DNA of 52,250 nucleotides from a candidate division CPR2 bacterium GW2011_GWC2_39_10 (GTDB lineage Bacteria; Patescibacteriota; CPR2). The stretch lies in contig LBVV01000007.1 in the NCBI GenBank assembly GCA_000993275.1, forward strand, positions 1 through 52,250, read 5' to 3'. The notes beneath the pieces were generated by a model. It made no database searches. It saw only the letters and a program-made list of their open reading frames with translations, and had not been told where the DNA came from. Below, in pieces: positions 21,230-30,555 of this stretch (position 1 is the stretch's first letter; each line of letters begins with the position of its first letter). The position numbers and the translations under genes are program-made.

Positions 21230-23982
21230 TGTTTCATAACAGATCCATTGATGATTTGTTAAAAGAATATAAATCGTCATTAGCCGGCCTAAGCAGTGAT
21301 GAGGCTAGAAAAAGACTTGCCGAATATGGACACAACAAGATAGAGGCAAAAAAGAAAACATCTCTGGTAAAAACATTTTTCATGCAGTTTGTGGACTATC
21401 TGGCATTGATGCTGGTTGTTGCCAGCGCCTTAAGTTTTGTTTTAGGCTCATTTATAGAGGGCTTTGTTATTGCGGGAATTATTGTTTTAAATGCCACTAT
21501 TTCATTTTTTCAGGAATTTAAAGCCGAGAAAGCTATTGAAGCCCTGCAAAAAATGGTACCTCAAAAAGCAACGGTTATAAGAAATAATAGCCAGCACATT
21601 ATAGATGTTTCAGAAATTGTACCCGGAGATATTCTAGTTTTAGAAGAAGGCAGCAAAATTCCGGCTGATGCCCGCTTAATTAAAGCAAATAGTTTATATA
21701 CCAACGACTTTGCGTTAACGGGCGAATCCGAACCTCAGCTGAAATTTTCCGATGTTATTAAGGAAGAAAATCTATCTGTAACAGAAATTGACAATATGGC
21801 ATTTATGGGCATGAGCGTTTCTACCGGCAACGCCATTGCGTTGGTTGTTAGCACCGGCATGAATACCGAATTCGGCAAAATAGCCCATCTAACAACAGAC
21901 TTAAAAACGGAACTCAGCCCCCTGCAAATAGAAGTTACCCATATTGGCAAAATTGTTAGCAAACTAATTTTTGGGCTTTCTTTTGTAATCGCTATAATCG
22001 GTTTTTTCATGCACTATGGCCTACTTGAGAACATCAAGTTTACGATCGGCGTTGCGGCAGCATTGGTACCCGAAGGCTTACCGGCAACCATTTCCCTGGT
22101 TTTAGCAATAGCAGTTCAAAGAATGGCTAGAAAAAAAGCTATAATAAAAAAACTTTCCGCAGTTGAAACAATGGGATGTATTACCGCCATAGCCACTGAC
22201 AAAACCGGAACACTCACTAAAAATGAAATGACAGTTAAGGATATATTCTTTAATAACCAAAATTTCCACATTAAGGGCGTGGGTTATGACCTTGGAGGCG
22301 AATTTCAGAAAAACGATAAGAAAATATCCGCACAAGAAATGAAGGAGTTAGATTTATTCTTTAAAGCGGCTGTTTTATGTAATAATGCTTCTCTTCATAG
22401 ACACAAAAACAAAACTGAAGTTATTGGTGACCAAACCGAAGGTGCTCTCATTATGATGGCCGAGAAAGCGGGCATAAAAAAAGAAGATTTTGACAAAAGG
22501 TTCACTGAAAAGTTGGAAATTGCTTTTTCTTCCGAACGAAAAAAAATGTCAACTATTAATAAGATGGGTGATCAATATTTTGTTTTTTCAAAGGGCGCAC
22601 CTCAGGAAATTATTAAAATGTGCTCCAAGATCCGGCTAAATGGCAAGGAAATTAAGTTAAACAAAAACACAATTGGAGAAATTGAAGACAAAAATAATGA
22701 ATATGCCGGCAAAGCCATGAGGGTTTTAGCTGTCGCCTATAAACCGATAGAGAAGAAAAATAACTACACGGATAAAGAAGTTGAAAAAGACTTAATATTT
22801 TTAGGTCTTATAGCCATAATTGATCCCCCAAGAGAAGAAGTAAAAGATGCTGTTAAGCTTGCCAGAAAAGCGGGCATAAAAATTTTTATGGTAACCGGCG
22901 ACTATTCTTTAACGGCGCAGGCAATTGCCGGTAAAATTGGCTTGGGAGAAAACCTGCCAATCGTAACCGGAACAGAGTTAAATCATTTTTCTGACGCTAA
23001 AATATTAAATATTTTAAAAAACAATGATTCGGCAATTTTTTCCAGGGTTGCCCCGGAACATAAAATGAGGATTGTTAAACTGCTTCAAAAACTGGGAAAT
23101 ATTGTTGCTGTAACCGGCGATGGCGTAAATGATGCTCCCGCCTTGAAAAAAGCCAATGTTGGCGTGGCAATGGGTATTACGGGCACAGATGTTTCCAAGG
23201 AGGCCGCTTCAGTTGTTTTAGCTGATGACAGTTTTGCTTCCATAATAGCGGCCATAAAAGAGGGCCGAGTTGTTTACTCAAACATGAAAAAATTCATTAA
23301 GTACGTTTTTTCACATAATTTTTCAGAACTATTTTCAATTGTTTTAAGCATTCCCCTGGGAGTTACCGCGCTTACGCCTATCTTGATTTTTGTAATTGAT
23401 TTAGGTTCCGACATACCTCCCTCGCTTGCTTTATCGTTAGACCCCGAGGAGCCAGGCGTTATGGACAAACCGCCAAGGAATCAAAAGAAGAAAATATTCA
23501 ATAAACGGCTAATGCGGGATATGGTATTTGTCGGTCTTATGACGGGAATTTTTGCCGTTGCCTTTTTTGCTTTCGTTCTAGTTAGTGGGGGATGGCAATG
23601 GGGCACAAAATTAACAACCAACGATTATCTTTACAGGCATGCGACTACAGCTACATTTGCCGGCATCGTTTTAGCCCAATTTTTTAATTCTTACTACTGC
23701 CGCGCACCGCACAGCAGCATATTAAAAAGCTTTAGAGAAAATAAAAAACTCCTTAAAGCCAACCTTTTTTCCTTATTTCTATTACTAAATGTCGCCTATA
23801 ACCCGATATTTAATAAACTATTTGCAACAGCTCCTCTTAATTTAATTGACTGGTTTGTTATTATAACGGGTATCATTATTTTTGCCATCATATTGGAAAT
23901 ATATAAAATACTCACAAAACCGAAAACAATACCAACTAAAAAAATTGATGCCATATCAGCGATAACCACGCATAGTAATTGA
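21229..23982 (+). CDS. Cation-transporting P-type ATPase (Ca2+-type)
   Basis: DKTGTLTKNEM, VPEGLPATIS, GDGVNDAPALKKANVGVAMG. Confidence 0.95.
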   Translation: MFHNRSIDDLLKEYKSSLAGLSSDEARKRLAEYGHNKIEAKKKTSLVKTFFMQFVDYLALMLVVASALSFVLGSFIEGFVIAGIIVLNATISFFQEFKAEKAIEALQKMVPQKATVIRNNSQHIIDVSEIVPGDILVLEEGSKIPADARLIKANSLYTNDFALTGESEPQLKFSDVIKEENLSVTEIDNMAFMGMSVSTGNAIALVVSTGMNTEFGKIAHLTTDLKTELSPLQIEVTHIGKIVSKLIFGLSFVIAIIGFFMHYGLLENIKFTIGVAAALVPEGLPATISLVLAIAVQRMARKKAIIKKLSAVETMGCITAIATDKTGTLTKNEMTVKDIFFNNQNFHIKGVGYDLGGEFQKNDKKISAQEMKELDLFFKAAVLCNNASLHRHKNKTEVIGDQTEGALIMMAEKAGIKKEDFDKRFTEKLEIAFSSERKKMSTINKMGDQYFVFSKGAPQEIIKMCSKIRLNGKEIKLNKNTIGEIEDKNNEYAGKAMRVLAVAYKPIEKKNNYTDKEVEKDLIFLGLIAIIDPPREEVKDAVKLARKAGIKIFMVTGDYSLTAQAIAGKIGLGENLPIVTGTELNHFSDAKILNILKNNDSAIFSRVAPEHKMRIVKLLQKLGNIVAVTGDGVNDAPALKKANVGVAMGITGTDVSKEAASVVLADDSFASIIAAIKEGRVVYSNMKKFIKYVFSHNFSELFSIVLSIPLGVTALTPILIFVIDLGSDIPPSLALSLDPEEPGVMDKPPRNQKKKIFNKRLMRDMVFVGLMTGIFAVAFFAFVLVSGGWQWGTKLTTNDYLYRHATTATFAGIVLAQFFNSYYCRAPHSSILKSFRENKKLLKANLFSLFLLLNVAYNPIFNKLFATAPLNLIDWFVIITGIIIFAIILEIYKILTKPKTIPTKKIDAISAITTHSN

Positions 23983-24027
23983 AAAAAACCCTTTATTAGA
24001 CTATAATTAGCTGCACTGGAGATTTTA

Positions 24028-25488
24028 ATGAGCAACATCCGGGTTAGAATAGCCCCGTCACCAACAGGAAAGTTTCAAATAGGCAATGCAAGAACAGCAC
24101 TGTTTAATTACTTATTTGCGAAGAAAAATGGCGGTGTTTTTATTGTTAGAATGGAAGACACCGATCAATCAAGATCAACAAAGGAATCCGAAGAAAATAT
24201 TTTAAAAAGCCTGGATTTTCTTGGACTTTCTTGGGATGAAGGCCCGATTATGGGAGAGGACGGCTATAAGGGTGGTTTTGGGCCCTATAGACAGATGGAA
24301 CGATTAAATACCTATCCGGAATATATCGATAAATTAATTAATGAGGGCGGGGCGTATAGGTGCTTTTGCACGACTGAAGAATTGGAAGAGGAAAGAAACA
24401 AACAAAAAGAAAAAGGAATTGCCGCTCCAAAATATTCGGGAAAATGTCGTAATTTGACCAAAGCCGAAATTGAAGAAAAAATTAAGACCGGTTTAAGCTA
24501 TACTGTCAGACTTAAAATAAAACCCGAAAAAATTAAGTTTAATGACCTCATAAAGGGCGCGTTAGAAATTGATATGTCAAATTATGGTGATCCGGTTTTG
24601 GTCAGGTCGGATGGAATGCCTTTATACAATTTTGTAGTTGTAATTGATGACCTTCTTATGAAAATTACGCATGTTATAAGGGGAGAAGATCATATTTCCA
24701 ACACACCGATTCAAATTCAAATTCATGAAGCCCTGGGTAATACTCCGCCGGAATTTGGCCACATTCCCTTAACGTTAACTCCGGACAAGAAAAAGTTAAG
24801 CAAAAGACACGGCGCCGTCTCTATTGACAAATACAAGGAAATGGGCTATTTAAAAGAAGCTCTAATCAATTTCCTAGTACTTTTGGGCTGGTCATCCGGA
24901 AATGAACAAGAAATTTACTCACTGGAAGAATTGATAGAGGTATTTGATTTGAGCCGAATGCAGAAATCCAATGCAATTTTTGATATAGAAAGACTTAATT
25001 GGCTAAATGGTGTCTGGATAAGAAAGAAAGATATTCAAGAAATTGTCGATTTGTCTAAGCCTTATTTTGAAAAAATGAACGTTAAATTTGACCAAGACTA
25101 TTTAAGCAAAATAATTATACTAATTAGAGACCGCTTAAAATACTTGTCTCAAATACCGGAATTAACCGACTATTTCTTTAACGAAGGAAAGTTGGATAAA
25201 GAAAAATTGGTCTTTAAAAAAAGTACCGCCGAAGCTACTAAAAAGGGGCTTGAGGCTGCCGAAAATAAGCTTTCAGCGCAAGATAAATGGCCAAATGATG
25301 TTGAGGATTTTAATAAATTACTTGCCGAAGTCGTCTCGGAAAACAGTTTATTAAACGGCGATGTTTTCTGGCCCATAAGATATTCTCTTTCGTTTTCTGA
25401 AGCCTCTCCAAGCCCTGCAGAACTTTTATGGGCATTGCCAAAGGATGTTTCTATTTCTAGGATTAAAACTGCAATCGACACGCTATAA
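24028..25488 (+). CDS. gltX: Glutamyl-tRNA synthetase
   Basis: PSPTGKFQIGNARTALFNYLF, RMEDTDQSRS, KKLSKRHGA. Confidence 0.93.
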   Translation: MSNIRVRIAPSPTGKFQIGNARTALFNYLFAKKNGGVFIVRMEDTDQSRSTKESEENILKSLDFLGLSWDEGPIMGEDGYKGGFGPYRQMERLNTYPEYIDKLINEGGAYRCFCTTEELEEERNKQKEKGIAAPKYSGKCRNLTKAEIEEKIKTGLSYTVRLKIKPEKIKFNDLIKGALEIDMSNYGDPVLVRSDGMPLYNFVVVIDDLLMKITHVIRGEDHISNTPIQIQIHEALGNTPPEFGHIPLTLTPDKKKLSKRHGAVSIDKYKEMGYLKEALINFLVLLGWSSGNEQEIYSLEELIEVFDLSRMQKSNAIFDIERLNWLNGVWIRKKDIQEIVDLSKPYFEKMNVKFDQDYLSKIIILIRDRLKYLSQIPELTDYFFNEGKLDKEKLVFKKSTAEATKKGLEAAENKLSAQDKWPNDVEDFNKLLAEVVSENSLLNGDVFWPIRYSLSFSEASPSPAELLWALPKDVSISRIKTAIDTL

Positions 25489-25497
25489 CGATCAAGC

Positions 25498-25646
25498 AAC
25501 TGCTCACAATCGTCATTGCGAACGATCCGGCCCGCCTCGGCGAGTCGTAGGCGAGACAGGCAGCCGCCGGAGAGTGCAGCAATCTTGTTTCAAGCAGAGG
25601 AGATTGCTTCGTTTCACTCGCAAAGACGCAGGGTTGTGAGCAGTTA
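25498..25646. repeat. MITE/REP-like repeat, copy 2, with an extra ~30-nt palindromic insert
   Basis: AACTGCTCACAATCGTCATTGCGAACGATCC...TTGTGAGCAGTTA; insert near 25530-25561. Confidence 0.85.
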
Positions 25647-25678
25647 CACGATCAACTATTGACAGATATCCAGATTGG

Positions 25679-26092
25679 ATGTGTGTGTGTAAACCAAAGG
25701 ACAGAGACTATTCGAAATACGCCCAGATACAAGTGCATCAAGTCCGGCAAACAGATAATGCAGTATTCAGCTTATCGGAATCGCTAGAGATGCCTTCATT
25801 CGAAAAACATGGTCATACCATTACAGTTGTAGAGGAACTAGGCATGCGGGTGCTAAAACTAAAACTTGTTCCGGTATTACCGATGACTGCAAAATCAGCA
25901 ATATTAGGCATTATGGTTGCCATCAAGGCAAAAACGGATAAGGGGTTGGAAATATTCCCAATCGAGGATTACGACATATCGCCAACCGGCATGATAGAAG
26001 CAAAAGTTGATGCGGATCACATTCTAAGTATCGATTCGGTCCTCATCAAAAAATGCTGCAATAAAAATGCCGACTGTTCGTGCAAAAACTAA
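25679..26092 (+). CDS. Hypothetical protein
   Basis: 137-aa ORF followed by terminator. Confidence 0.5.
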   Translation: MCVCKPKDRDYSKYAQIQVHQVRQTDNAVFSLSESLEMPSFEKHGHTITVVEELGMRVLKLKLVPVLPMTAKSAILGIMVAIKAKTDKGLEIFPIEDYDISPTGMIEAKVDADHILSIDSVLIKKCCNKNADCSCKN

Positions 26093-26099
26093 GCTTAAA

Positions 26100-26138
26100 G
26101 CGGGGGACCAATCCTACAGAAACACCCCCGCATTTTTT
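26100..26138 (+). terminator. Terminator
   Basis: GCGGGGG...CCCCCGCATTTTTT. Confidence 0.7.
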
Positions 26139-26267
26139 ATTTCCATAATTTGACTACGAAACGTCTATCAGTCAGTCTTGAAAAATATCAGAATTTCCTT
26201 TAAGATGTGTATGTCTTAATTTGTAATTTCTGTTGTTTCCTGTTAACTGGTTCCTGTTTCCTGATCA

Positions 26268-26325
26268 TGGGGAGTCGCCAAGCGGCCCGTCTCGACTAGG
26301 CGTCGAGCCGAGGTGGATAAGGCAC
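26268..26325 (+). pseudogene. 5' tRNA-Gln fragment (duplicate) interrupted by a palindromic insert
   Basis: TGGGGAGTCGCCAAGCGG and AAGGCAC are identical to 26586-26613; separated by about 30 nt containing CTCGAC-taggc-GTCGAG. Confidence 0.7.
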
Positions 26326-26338
26326 CAACAAAATTTTT

Positions 26339-26581
26339 ATGAAAGCTTATGTCTATTTACTAATCAGCTTCAAAGATCAGGAAACTTATCTTGGTTCTAC
26401 AAATGATCTTGGCAGGAGGATTTCTGAACATAACTCAGGAAAATGCAAATCAACAAAGCAAAGAGGACCATTAAAATTAATTTATTCTGAAGAATATGAT
26501 AATATTGAAGATGCCAGAGTAAGAGAAAAATATTTAAAAACAAAAAACGGAAGAAAAGAATTATCAAATATCTTTAATTAA
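26339..26581 (+). CDS. Small GIY-YIG nuclease (UPF0213-like)
   Basis: VYLLISFKDQETYLGSTNDLGRRISEHNSG. Confidence 0.88.
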   Translation: MKAYVYLLISFKDQETYLGSTNDLGRRISEHNSGKCKSTKQRGPLKLIYSEEYDNIEDARVREKYLKTKNGRKELSNIFN

Positions 26582-26585
26582 GCTT

Positions 26586-26659
26586 TGGGGAGTCGCCAAG
26601 CGGTAAGGCACTGGGTTCTGGTCCCAGCATCGGGGGTTCGAATCCCTCCTCCCCAGCCA
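26586..26659 (+). tRNA. tRNA-Gln (CTG), CCA encoded
   Basis: TGGGGAG/CTCCCCA acceptor; CTGGG-TTCTGGT-CCCAG anticodon arm; GGTTCGAATCC. Confidence 0.92.
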
Positions 26660-26811
26660 AGAAAAATTGAAATGCCCTTTGAGGCATTTTTATTTTTCTT
26701 TGGGGTGTGAGGGTGGGAACTCTCGAGATAAATGTTCAAGAATATACAAGTTGAAACCAAACTTCTCAGAAGATACAATACATAGGGAGTTTATAACAAA
26801 AAACAGTGAAC

Positions 26812-26874
26812 TGCGGTGAGAATCTCGCCCTACGGGTGATCGGCCGAAGGCCGGCCTCCTCCCTAGCCATAGTT
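26812..26874. repeat. Two-hairpin intergenic repeat, copy 1
   Basis: GCGGTGAGAATCTCGCCCT...GATCGGCCGAAGGCCGGCCTCCTCCCTAGCCAT. Confidence 0.5.
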
Positions 26875-27106
26875 CTGGCTCTTTATTCTTCAAATTCCAT
26901 TGTGGCTACCGTTTATGGCGCCATTGTGCACAAATAGAGGTTAGCCCTAAATCAATATTTGGCTATTTGGATTGTGGTGACTGGAGTAATTGCACTAAGA
27001 GTTTTTCTTAGGCAGATATATGGTGGTTGGCGGTTATGCAATTGCTTATGATCTTAAAGAAATAGAGGCTTGATATAATATAATTAGAGAAATCCAAGGA
27101 GGCATT

Positions 27107-27544
27107 ATGTCCAAAGAAAAATTTACATTACGCGGAGCAGTTTACTTAATACTGACCAAAGGTAACCAAATCTTACTTCTTAGAAGAGCTAATACCGGCT
27201 GGAAAGATGGTGAATATAGCTTAGTTGCCGGACATCTTGACGGTAATGAAACTGTTGCAAAGGCTATGGCAAGAGAAGCAAAAGAAGAAGCTGGAATAGA
27301 GATTAAACCGGAAGATTTAAAAGTAGTTCACTTTGTCCATCACATTAGTAATTACGAATTTGTCGACTTCTATTTAACAACCGAGAAATGGCAAGGAAAA
27401 CCAGAAATTATGGAACCAGATAAATGTGACGACCTTTCCTGGTTTCCTCTTGAAGACCTACCAGAAAATATGGTAGACAATGTAAGAGTTGCTTTAGATA
27501 ATTACAAAAACGGTATTACCTTTTCTGAATATCGCTGGAAATAG
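27107..27544 (+). CDS. NUDIX hydrolase
   Basis: GHLDGNETVAKAMAREAKEEAGIEI Nudix box. Confidence 0.92.
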   Translation: MSKEKFTLRGAVYLILTKGNQILLLRRANTGWKDGEYSLVAGHLDGNETVAKAMAREAKEEAGIEIKPEDLKVVHFVHHISNYEFVDFYLTTEKWQGKPEIMEPDKCDDLSWFPLEDLPENMVDNVRVALDNYKNGITFSEYRWK

Positions 27545-27597
27545 TTTATATTGCTCTTCGCCTTATTTGGTTAATAATTATATGCCAGAATTGGTCT

Positions 27598-28218
27598 ATG
27601 ATAGAGAAAAAGAAATACAATGATACTAAACAATCCTATGAAAAACTTGGCGGTAGATACCTTCAAAGCATTCGGGATTTAACACCGTCTGACTTTTATA
27701 ACTTCATAAAAATCATTCCTCGGAGCGCTTTGGTGTTAGATGTGGGCTGTGCAGGCGGTCGAGATTCTCGCAATTTTTTGGACAATGGTTTTAGGGTAGT
27801 AGGCATTGATGTTGTTGAGGAGTTTATAGAAGCCTCTCAAAGATTATATCCCGAAGGAAAGTTTTATAAGATGAGCGTCTTAGATATAAATTTTCCTGAA
27901 GAACAATTTGACGCTATTTGGGCAAATGCGGTTCTGCTTCATCTAGACGATGAGGACTTAGTAAAGGCATTAGATAATCTGCGAAAGGTATTAAAAACTA
28001 AAGGTACTGCTTTTTTAAGTTTCAAACTAGGAAAAGAAGAGGCTACCGTTATTGATAAATTATCGGATGGGGAAGCTAGATATTTCAACTTTACAAATGA
28101 ATCTAAAATTATTAAGTTACTAGAAAAGTTTTTCAAAATCGATAGTTACAATATAGCAGACGATGACGCTAATAGAGATGATGTTAAGTGGATTAGATTG
28201 TTTTTAACGAAAGTATAA
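27598..28218 (+). CDS. Class I SAM-dependent methyltransferase
   Basis: LVLDVGCAGGRDSRNFLDNGFRVVGIDV. Confidence 0.88.
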   Translation: MIEKKKYNDTKQSYEKLGGRYLQSIRDLTPSDFYNFIKIIPRSALVLDVGCAGGRDSRNFLDNGFRVVGIDVVEEFIEASQRLYPEGKFYKMSVLDINFPEEQFDAIWANAVLLHLDDEDLVKALDNLRKVLKTKGTAFLSFKLGKEEATVIDKLSDGEARYFNFTNESKIIKLLEKFFKIDSYNIADDDANRDDVKWIRLFLTKV

Positions 28219-28440
28219 CTAACTTAAATGAAAACTTTAAATCTTTAAAAGTTTGGTAAATAAGAATTTAATTTAAAGAAGGGCTGATAGCTAAATTAAG
28301 TGTTTTGGCAAGTAGGCATAATTCTTTGCCTAAATCTATTATAGGAATGTAGTATTTATCCGTTCTTAATATATCAACTAAGGGCAGCCATAGTTCGAGG
28401 CTTCGACCGAGCTCAGCCGAAGTCCAAGCTCACTATTAAT

Positions 28441-28490
28441 AACTTGACTAGTAAGAGTTATGGAGATCAGAACTTTTTTGATTGAAAGAT
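28441..28490. repeat. Direct repeat, copy 1
   Basis: AACTTGACTAGtAAGAGTTaTGgagATCAGaACTTTTTTGATTGAAA, shared with 29822-29870. Confidence 0.7.
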
Positions 28491-28841
28491 TTAGGCAAGA
28501 ACTATGCCCTGGTTCCACTGAGTCACCACGAAGTGAGTTTATCGAAGGGCTTTTTAAGATAAAAAGACCTCAAAATGTGTCTTTTTTTGAGTTCGATAAG
28601 TTTTGATTAAAATAAAAGATTTACCCTCAAATGATAGCTGAGAAAAAGGAGATTCAAACTTTTTACTTTAAAGATGGAATAGGGTCAAATTATACTGGAA
28701 ATTTTGGCTCTTTTCTGCTATAATCCAAAGTCAGACAAGCAATTCCCGCAAATTGACACAGATATTACATAAAGTTTCTTCGGTGTTTTTATTGAATCAT
28801 GTTTGGATTGGAAGAGATCTCAGAAGGAGGAGGTGAAAACA

Positions 28842-29765
28842 ATGTTAACAAATGTAGTGACTAGTGGAAACGTATTTGATCTCGCTGAGAAGCATCGGCA
28901 CATTGCATTCTTGTTATGTGAAACAGGCTTCAAGGCAACACCATTCTTAAAAAAAGTCGTTGATAGAGGATGGAGAGAGCTTGCCGAAGTTAGAAAGATG
29001 CATAAGGGCAATGTCCTGAGACACGGCAAGGAGCATGATACATGGCAATTTTACGGACTGGTTTGTCTTAATGCGGACGGTATTGACCCCGGTAAGGACT
29101 TGGCGAATACTCTTGCGGGCTGTCTATGGCACGTGAAAGTGCCGTATGGCGATAGTCTGGCACTAGTGCTGGAGGCAAACCTGGAAGACACCGTTAATCT
29201 GCTAAACTTAGCGCCTATACTTGATGCAATCAGCAGATCACCTATTCCGATTAAAGTCTACATGCTTCAACAGAGAGCGTTGCCGAAGAAAACCGGTAAA
29301 ATTCAGGGCTCGGCCGATGCTTTGTCGGATGATAGAACGCTGATCAAAGATGTGATGAAGCTATTTGAGCCTAAGGTAAACGACCTCTTAAGAAAGAGGA
29401 GCTTCAAGGTAAGTGCTACTCCAGCTGGCATGCACGAAGGCACTATTCAGGTCGGCGAATTGTATGAAGTTAAGGATGACTGTCATAGCCGGCATGGTGG
29501 TGGCTATGGTTTTAACGTGCAATGCATTAGGCAGATCGGGAACAATGCGCTTATTCATCTTGTCAGCGATGACCAGCTTCCTATCAAAGAGGGCATACAT
29601 CTTCTGGCAATTGAATCAAATGGTAGGCCATTCAATTCATTTGCATCCGAGTACACGTTTATCATCTGGTCGGAAGTAGAAAGCGCGATCGAAGCTGCGG
29701 GCAAAACCGTCGAGCAAAACCTCATTGATACCATCAGGGGTAATCTTGTTTTCTCAAAGGCGTAA
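28842..29765 (+). CDS. Hypothetical protein (orphan)
   Basis: AAGGAGGAGGTGAAAACA-ATG at 28842 (track ORF starts at 28803, TTG); terminator downstream. Confidence 0.65.
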   Translation: MLTNVVTSGNVFDLAEKHRHIAFLLCETGFKATPFLKKVVDRGWRELAEVRKMHKGNVLRHGKEHDTWQFYGLVCLNADGIDPGKDLANTLAGCLWHVKVPYGDSLALVLEANLEDTVNLLNLAPILDAISRSPIPIKVYMLQQRALPKKTGKIQGSADALSDDRTLIKDVMKLFEPKVNDLLRKRSFKVSATPAGMHEGTIQVGELYEVKDDCHSRHGGGYGFNVQCIRQIGNNALIHLVSDDQLPIKEGIHLLAIESNGRPFNSFASEYTFIIWSEVESAIEAAGKTVEQNLIDTIRGNLVFSKA

Positions 29766-29767
29766 AC

Positions 29768-29830
29768 CTGCAATAATAGCAGGCAGTTGATTTTTAGCTG
29801 CCTGCTATTTTCTTTCCCAAAAACTTGACT
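29768..29830 (+). terminator. Terminator plus conserved tail, copy 1
   Basis: TAGCAGGCAG...CTGCCTGCTATTTTCTTTCCCAAAAACTTGA. Confidence 0.7.
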
Positions 29831-29870
29831 AGAAAGAGTTCTGTGAATCAGGACTTTTTTGATTGAAAAA
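29822..29870. repeat. Direct repeat, copy 2
   Basis: AACTTGACTAGaAAGAGTTcTGtgaATCAGgACTTTTTTGATTGAAA. Confidence 0.7.
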
Positions 29871-29890
29871 AATAAAACCGAAACTATGAC

Positions 29891-29950
29891 AGCGATGAGA
29901 ATCTCGCCCTAAATATGATCAGCCGAAGGGCAGCCTCTTCTCCAATCATT
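29891..29950. repeat. Two-hairpin intergenic repeat, copy 2
   Basis: GCGATGAGAATCTCGCCCT...GATCAGCCGAAGGGCAGCCTCTTCTCCAATCAT. Confidence 0.5.
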
Positions 29951-30030
29951 ATTACTCTAGAGATTTTAGCTATTTTCTAGTATAATCCAAGATCACAAGA
30001 GATAATTCAGTTATGGAGGAGGTGAGCACC

Positions 30031-30555
30031 TTGATAGTAAAAAAGCAAAATAAATACGTTGGAATCGAGTTAGTCTCTAGCTTTCTAAGAGAATTAAAAG
30101 CCAATATGAATCCTGCCAATGTAATTACTCTCTCAAGAATTGTAGCAGTTATTCCAATCAATATCTTTGCACTTCTGGGCTATGATTTACTTGCAAGTAT
30201 TGTCATCACTATGGCTGCCCTTACGGACTTCATAGACGGCAAGATTGCAAGAAGGTTTGGTTGGGTAACAAAAATCGGAAACCTATTAGACCCTATCGCC
30301 GACCATATCTTAATTTGGTCATCAATTATTGCAGTCGCTATTTCTAAAAAAATCATACCTTGGTGGGCAATAGTCATAATTATCCTAAGAGATATTTACA
30401 TTGCCAAAATCAACTTAGCCAAGAATGGGCACAAAGAAAAAGCCACCGTGATTTTTGGAGGCAAGGCATCTACCGTTCTTTTGATGATAGGTGCTGCCTT
30501 ATTAGCGGGAAAAGAGCAGATTTTAGCATTACCAATCGGGGGGGGGGTGCATTAA
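30031..30555 (+). CDS. CDP-alcohol phosphatidyltransferase, C-terminus apparently frameshifted at a G10 tract
   Basis: DFIDGKIARRFGWVTKIGNLLDPIAD fits DxxDGxxARx8GxxxDxxxD; TTG start after GGAGGAGGTG. Confidence 0.85.
   Translation: MIVKKQNKYVGIELVSSFLRELKANMNPANVITLSRIVAVIPINIFALLGYDLLASIVITMAALTDFIDGKIARRFGWVTKIGNLLDPIADHILIWSSIIAVAISKKIIPWWAIVIIILRDIYIAKINLAKNGHKEKATVIFGGKASTVLLMIGAALLAGKEQILALPIGGGVH

Noticed and set aside
26578-26893. Minus ORFs 26578-26778 (GGIRTPDAGTRTQCLTAWRLPKA) and 26690-26893
   Set aside because: The first is translation antisense to tRNA-Gln, a well-known annotation artefact; the second runs through repeat sequence.
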